This document shows, piece after piece, positions 60,114-64,000 of a DNA stretch of 64,000 bases (the first letter of the stretch is position 1; the number at the start of each line of letters is the position of its first letter). The notes beneath the pieces were generated by a model. That model was not told the origin of the DNA. It did no database searches and worked only from the letters and a program-made list of their open reading frames with translations. The translations under genes and the position numbers were made by a program. This DNA comes from Streptomyces phaeolivaceus (GTDB lineage: Bacteria > Actinomycetota > Actinomycetes > Streptomycetales > Streptomycetaceae), in NCBI RefSeq assembly GCF_009184865.1, contig NZ_CP045096.1, positions 186,001 to 250,000 of the forward strand, in the 5' to 3' direction.

Positions 60114-60900
60114 GTGTCCACCCCGATCGGCAGCACCGTGGCGCCGCCGTCCAGGACCAGCGTCTGGCCGGTCATCCAGGAGGACGCGTCGGACGCCAGG
60201 AAGAGCGCCGCGTTCGCCACGTCCTCGACCGTGCCCAGTCGACGCAATGGGAGCTTGGCGGTGAGGATGGGCTCCCTCGGTTCCCAGACGGCCCGGGCCA
60301 GTTCGGTCTTGATCAGACCTGGCGCGATCGCGTTCACCCGTGCCCTGGGCCCGAGTTCATAGGCGAGCTGCCGGGTGAGATGCAGCATGGCCGCCTTGGT
60401 GGCGTTGTACCAGCCGATGTGCGGGTCGACGATCAGACCGCCCACGGAGGCGATGTTGACGACCGCTCCCCCGTGCTCGGCCATCCAGGCCCGCCACGCG
60501 TACCGCGTCCAGGCGATCATCCCGTACTGGTTGACGCGTACGGTCTTCTCCGCGCGCGGTGCGTCCAGGTCGAGCAGGTCGCCCATGTACGGGTTGGTGG
60601 CGGCGTTGTTGACCAGGATGTCGAGGCGGCCGAAGCGGGCCATGGTCTCCTCGACGCAGCGCTCGGCCTGTTCGGGCTCCCCGGCGTTGGCGACGACCTC
60701 GTGGATGTCGCCGTCGCCCTTGGTCCGCAGGAGTTCCTCGCGCGCGGCGGCCAGCCCGTCCGGTTTGCGGGCGGCGATCACGACATGGGCGCCCGCCTGC
60801 CGGTAGGCCGTGGCGATGCCGAGGCCGATGCCGCGCGAGCCGCCGGTGATCACGGCGACCCGGCCGTGCAGGGCCTGGGCGGCCCGCGGTACATGTCCGT

Positions 60901-60904
<4 letters not shown>
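60110..60904 (-). CDS. SDR-family oxidoreductase
   Basis: A 264-residue classical SDR: VAVITGGSRGIGLGIATAYR, ILVNNAATNPYMGDLLD, NIASVGGLIVD, WYNATKAAMLHLTRQLA. GTG at 60904 overlaps the ACAD stop (GTGA). The NNAATNP segment resembles actinobacterial fatty-acid or steroid pathway SDRs. Confidence 0.9.
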
Positions 60905-62115
<1,211 letters not shown>

Positions 62116-62154
62116 GCGCGTGTCGCTCCTTCTCCTCGATCCGAGGATGTCGCC

Positions 62155-63120
62155 TCAGCCGAGGATGTCCCGGGCGGTGCGGATCATCGCCGCGATGGTC
62201 GGGGGCAGTCGTTCCTGGTCCGGGTCGTGGTGCTTGCCCTCGCGGTGGCGGCGCAGATTGTGGCCCATGATCGCGGCCATCTTGGTGCGGGCCAGGGCAC
62301 GGAACCAGTCGAGGGCGGGCGGGGCGGGGCGGCCGTCGAGGTAGGCGGCCAGCAGTTCGTCCTCGGTGGGCAGACCGGGGATCTCGCGGCCCAGTCGGGG
62401 GAAGTTGTGGTGGTCGGTGAAGAGCAGGGACCAGCCGAGGTCGGTGCGTGGGTCGCCGAACTCCCATATCTCCCAGTCGATGACGGCCACGGGGGTCTCA
62501 CCGACACAGAGCGCGTTGCCGAGCCGGAAGTCGCCGTGGGTGAGGACCGGCGGCAGCCCGGCGGGGATGTGCGCGGCCAGTCGGTCGAGCAACTCCGCGC
62601 CCCCCGGCCGTAGTTCGTCCGGTACGGCCCGCATGGTGCGGCTCCACCGGTCGAGTTCGGCGGCCGGGTCGAGCGGGGCCGCTCCCTCCAGGTCCGGTGC
62701 CCCGGTCCGGTGCAGTCGGCTCAGGACGCCCGCGAGCGCCAGCATCCTCGTCCGGCACAGGCCGGGGTCGAGGAGGTGGTCGTCGAGGACGGGTTCGATC
62801 GCCTCGCCGGACACGAACTCCATGGCGAACCAGGCCGGTTCGCGTTCGTCCAGGGCGAGGACGTCCGGCACGGGAACAGCGCCGGCGAGGGCGCGCAGGG
62901 CGCGGGCCTGGCGCAGGACGTCGTTCCGGCCGACCGGCCGCTGCCCGGGAGGGACGGCCTTGACGACGTACGCGGTGGGGCCGGCGGTGACGGAGTAGGT
63001 GAGGCCGGAGTGGCCGCCGGGCAGGGTCTCCAGGGCGCCGAGCGGTTGGCCGGGGTGGAGCGCGGCGAGCCATTCGCGTACGCGTCCGGCGAGTTCGGCC
63101 GTCTCGGCGAGCGTGCTCAA
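62155..63120 (-). CDS. ACAD10/11-type phosphotransferase (APH fold), TTG start
   Basis: A 321-residue APH-fold kinase: GGHSGLTYSVTAGPTAYVVK, catalytic loop VLTHGDFRLGNALCVGE and metal site VAVIDWEIWEFGDPRTDLGW are intact. The start is a rare TTG at 63120 that overlaps the stop of the upstream ACAD gene (TTGA) and has GGAGGTGG before it. Second copy of the kinase type in the window; likely phosphorylates a hydroxyacyl-CoA for the ACAD at 60901. Confidence 0.86.
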   Translation of the reverse strand: MSTLAETAELAGRVREWLAALHPGQPLGALETLPGGHSGLTYSVTAGPTAYVVKAVPPGQRPVGRNDVLRQARALRALAGAVPVPDVLALDEREPAWFAMEFVSGEAIEPVLDDHLLDPGLCRTRMLALAGVLSRLHRTGAPDLEGAAPLDPAAELDRWSRTMRAVPDELRPGGAELLDRLAAHIPAGLPPVLTHGDFRLGNALCVGETPVAVIDWEIWEFGDPRTDLGWSLLFTDHHNFPRLGREIPGLPTEDELLAAYLDGRPAPPALDWFRALARTKMAAIMGHNLRRHREGKHHDPDQERLPPTIAAMIRTARDILG

Positions 63121-64000
63121 CTCGCCACCTCCTTCGGCGTCCTGGCGTGCGGCTCGGCGGGTCTGGGCTCTCTGGGCAGGCCCAGGACCCGTTCCGCCAG
63201 GATGTCGCGCTGGATCTCGTCGCTGCCGCCCGCGATGCTGTAGCCGGGGGCGCCGAGCAGATGCTCGGTCCAGGCGAAGGTGCCCCACTCGCCGGTGTCG
63301 GCGGCGAGGCGCGGGCCGAGCAGTTGTTGGACGAGGTCGGTGGTGGCGCGCATGGTCGCGGTGGCGTAGAGCTTGCCGACGGAGGCCTCGGCGCCGGGCT
63401 CACGGCCGGCGACCAGGGCCGCCGTGACCCGCAGGCCGATGAGCCGCTGGACGAGGGTGCGGACGAACAGGTCGGCGGCCTGCTGCTGTTCACCGCCGGT
63501 GAGCGGGCGGGGCAGGTTCCGGGCGAGGTCGAGCGCGCGGTCGGCGTTGTCCAGGCCGAGGGTGCCGGAGTCCAGGCGTTCGGCGGCGAGGACGGTGAGC
63601 GTCACCCGCCAGCCCGCGCCGACGGGACCGAGCCGGTCGGTGTCGGGGACCCGGACGTCGTCGAGGTAGACCTCGTTGAAGCTGGAGCCGCCGGTCATCT
63701 GCCGGATCGGGCGTACGGTGACGCCGGGGGCGTCCATCCGGACCAGGAAGACCGTGATGCCGGCGTGCTTGGGCGCGTCGGGGTCGGTGCGGCAGACGGC
63801 GACTCCCCAGGTGGCGACGCGGGCGCCGGACGTCCAGACCTTGTGGCCGCGCAGCACCCAGCCGTCACCGTCCGCGTCGCGGACCGCCTTCGTGCGGACG
63901 GCGGCCAGATCGGAGCCGGCCTCGGTCTCGGAGAAGAGCTGGCAGGCGAGTTCGTCGGTGCGGAGCATGGGCCGCAGCCAGCGCCGCTTCTGCTCGTCGG
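63117..64000 (-). CDS. Acyl-CoA dehydrogenase, 5' end beyond window
   Basis: The C-terminal ~294 residues of an ACAD; the frame is open to the right edge, with DEQKRRWLRPMLRTDELACQ at the edge, so the start is outside. Flavin loop LFSETEAGSDLAAVRTKAV, HKVWTSGARVATWGVAV and C-terminal YSIAGGSDEIQRDILAERVL are typical of the actinobacterial FadE group rather than ACAD11. Coupled to the phosphotransferase that follows. Confidence 0.9.
   Translation of the reverse strand, partial: DEQKRRWLRPMLRTDELACQLFSETEAGSDLAAVRTKAVRDADGDGWVLRGHKVWTSGARVATWGVAVCRTDPDAPKHAGITVFLVRMDAPGVTVRPIRQMTGGSSFNEVYLDDVRVPDTDRLGPVGAGWRVTLTVLAAERLDSGTLGLDNADRALDLARNLPRPLTGGEQQQAADLFVRTLVQRLIGLRVTAALVAGREPGAEASVGKLYATATMRATTDLVQQLLGPRLAADTGEWGTFAWTEHLLGAPGYSIAGGSDEIQRDILAERVLGLPREPRPAEPHARTPKEVAS

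Overview
The window is very GC-rich, with codons that end almost always in G or C and many overlapping start/stop codons (ATGA, GTGA, one TTGA). With a WhiB-like protein, several ECF sigma factors, a LAL-type LuxR regulator and many TetR, LacI, ArsR and Lrp regulators, it looks like a Streptomyces (or close actinomycete) chromosome. I see no rRNA, tRNA, CRISPR array, integrase or transposase.

Layout. 1-12.4 kb holds mixed accessory genes: a partial luciferase-like monooxygenase, two VOC proteins, a coiled-coil/winged-helix protein, a GH43 xylosidase with its LacI regulator, an ArsR/VOC pair, an amidohydrolase, a secreted deaminase, and an Lrp regulator divergent from azlCD. 12.5-44.1 kb is the core of interest. 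Twelve genes or operons here are preceded by the same promoter-like element, TGTCACA then 17 nt (18 in one case) then GTC. This resembles the published ECF41 sigma promoter, and three ECF41-type sigma genes lie in the same region. The controlled set includes Ohr/OsmC, an AhpD-like protein, two NmrA-like proteins, an orphan fumarate-reductase-type flavoprotein, NDH-2, a WhiB/cytochrome b operon, a Ca2+-type P-ATPase and a lipase/patatin/glycosyltransferase operon. I read it as a clustered redox, respiration and envelope stress regulon. An NsrR/flavohemoglobin NO-detoxification pair, a YceI gene, galU and a LuxR gene sit among these genes without the element.

44.4-64 kb is a catabolic cluster: a zinc-less MDR reductase, a three-gene ABC importer, three acyl-CoA dehydrogenases, two ACAD10/11-type phosphotransferases, four SDRs, an acyl-CoA synthetase, an enoyl-CoA hydratase, an MBL-fold hydrolase, EthD and two NTF2-like proteins, and a TetR regulator. 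AGTTCA half-sites stand before the divergent units. Kinase plus ACAD11-like pairing suggests breakdown of 4-hydroxyacyl-CoA or lactone-derived acids, by analogy with levulinate (lva) catabolism.

The left 45 kb also carries an unusual series of deletion scars: a headless sugar kinase abutting a headless AlkD-like gene (7.44 kb), an internally deleted aceE (16.57 kb), a sigma factor cut in its regulatory domain (32.14 kb), a padR start fused to the end of a lost ABC ATPase (35.34 kb), an orphan operator plus signal-peptide start (44.3 kb), and two gene remnants near 1 and 3 kb. No mobile element explains them.
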